Assembly: GCA_034669505.1 (NCBI GenBank)
Contig: JAXDNJ010000064.1
Location: forward strand, 1 to 13,924
Direction of reading: 5' to 3'
DNA: 13,924 nucleotides
DNA from: JAFASC01 sp034669505
GTDB lineage: Bacteria; Pseudomonadota; Alphaproteobacteria; Rhizobiales; Beijerinckiaceae
The notes beneath the pieces are model-generated. The model saw only the letters and a program-made list of their open reading frames with translations. It did not search any database and had not been told where the DNA came from. How positions within the stretch are numbered: position 1 is the stretch's first letter; the number at the start of each line of letters is the position of its first letter. Below, piece after piece: positions 13,147-13,924 of the stretch. The translations under genes were made by a program, and so were the position numbers.

Positions 13147-13924
13147 ATGAGCAACGAAGACGTAAAGGAGTCCCGCCCGGGATTTTTCGGCCGCCTCTTC
13201 CGTGGCGCGGTTGAGCCCGAGCCGCAAGCGCCGCCGCCTGCAGACGCGCCATCCGTCATCGTGCCGGAGCTGCCCGTCATTGCGCCGGAGCCTGCCCCGC
13301 CCCCCGCCGCGCTGGCCGAGCCGAAACAAACCTGGTGGAAACGGCTCTCCTCCGGCTTGTCGCGATCGTCGGCGGCGATCGGCCAGGGCATCACCGACGT
13401 TTTCACTAAGCGCAAGCTCGACGTCAGTGCCCTCGAAGATCTGGAAGACGTGCTGGTGCGCGCCGATCTCGGCGTCGCCGCAGCCCAGCGCATTTCGGAG
13501 GCGGTCGGGCGCGGGCGCTACGATCGCGAGATCGACCCGCAGGACGTGCGGAGCGTTCTCGCCGAAGAGGTCGAGCGCACGCTCGTCGCTGTCGCAGAGC
13601 CGCTGAAGATCGACTGGTCGAAAAAGCCGTTCATCGTGTTGGTCGTCGGCGTCAACGGCTCGGGCAAGACCACGACGATCGCCAAGCTCGCCCATCTCTT
13701 CACCGAGCAGGATTATTCGGTCCTGCTCGTCGCGGGCGACACGTTCCGTGCCGCGGCGATCGAGCAATTGCGGATCTGGGCCGATCGCGCCGGCGTGCCG
13801 ATCATCGCCGGCCCGGAAGGTTCGGACAGCTCGGCGATCGTCTATGACGGGGTCAAGAGAGCCACGGCGGAAGGGATCGACGTCCTGATCGTCGACACGG
13901 CCGGCAGGCTGCAGAACAAGAAGG
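13147..13924 (+). CDS. ftsY: FtsY, signal recognition particle receptor, 5' part
   Basis: GTPase receptor that docks the SRP-ribosome complex at the inner membrane for co-translational insertion. 259 residues are visible before the right edge cuts the gene. The N-terminal acidic/Pro-rich A region (about 20-60) is short, as in alphaproteobacteria. The N domain helical bundle follows (about 61-155, with WWKRLSSGLSRSS and LEDLEDVLVRADLGV). The G domain starts with Walker A GVNGSGKTTT (168-177), then DTFRAAAIEQL (198-208, the I-box region) and DTAGR (250-254, G3). The RLQNKK just before the edge is the usual continuation toward the missing NKxD motif. The start is the ATG at 13147; no strong Shine-Dalgarno is visible, and the N-terminal FFGRLFRG fits the family membrane-contact start. 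The frame is intact over its whole visible length. Confidence 0.97.
   Translation, partial: MSNEDVKESRPGFFGRLFRGAVEPEPQAPPPADAPSVIVPELPVIAPEPAPPPAALAEPKQTWWKRLSSGLSRSSAAIGQGITDVFTKRKLDVSALEDLEDVLVRADLGVAAAQRISEAVGRGRYDREIDPQDVRSVLAEEVERTLVAVAEPLKIDWSKKPFIVLVVGVNGSGKTTTIAKLAHLFTEQDYSVLLVAGDTFRAAAIEQLRIWADRAGVPIIAGPEGSDSSAIVYDGVKRATAEGIDVLIVDTAGRLQNKK

Noticed and set aside
13069..13767. N-terminal extension of the pseudouridine synthase antisense to ftsY
   Set aside because: ftsY is clearly coded on the plus strand there (Walker A, DTFRAAA), and the extension has no S4 domain or other family match.

Overview
The window looks like the chromosome of a GC-rich alphaproteobacterium. Hyphomicrobiales is most likely, possibly a methylotroph or methanotroph of the Beijerinckiaceae/Methylocystaceae type. 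The evidence is an uninterrupted pqqABCDE operon, an alphaproteobacterial-style ftsY, a DUF6481-type protein and strongly GC-biased codon use. Genus is not resolvable by reading, and no PQQ-dependent dehydrogenase (mxaF, xoxF or exaA) is present in the window.

Left part (1-3000). The 3' end of a Gly/Arg-rich hypothetical gene carries a 33-bp tandem repeat and is closed by a strong hairpin terminator. A minus-strand operon follows, encoding a TauT/NitT-type ABC importer in the order binding protein, permease, ATPase. Both coupling motifs depart from consensus: the ATPase signature reads LSLGL and the permease EAA loop lacks its glycine.

Centre (3000-6500). Divergent from the ABC operon are a secreted class I cytochrome c and a small exported protein. 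The small protein contains a 12-residue EF-hand-like loop similar to those of lanmodulin. Convergent with them is a large TonB-dependent outer-membrane receptor with an unusually long Pro/Arg-rich N-terminal linker.

pqq block (6494-9755). Minus-strand pqqA-B-C-D-E encodes PQQ cofactor biosynthesis. pqqA has its own good ribosome binding site and a sigma70-like promoter. A hairpin separates pqqA from pqqB, and B/C, C/D and D/E each overlap by ATGA. pqqC and pqqD are separate genes, unlike the fused pqqCD of Methylorubrum extorquens. PqqC appears to have Ile where the Klebsiella enzyme has catalytic His154.

Right part (9872-13924). This holds a small secreted Gly/Ala-rich protein, a coiled-coil DUF6481-like protein, a gamma-glutamyltransferase-family Ntn hydrolase of the HpxW-like branch, an RluA-family pseudouridine synthase whose stop overlaps the hydrolase TTG start, and the 5' part of ftsY running off the edge.

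The most interesting possibility is that 1-6313 is an uptake and electron-transfer module serving PQQ enzymes, for example for a lanthanide chelate or for PQQ itself. This is inference from neighbourhood plus the EF-hand-like loop; no gene in the window proves it.
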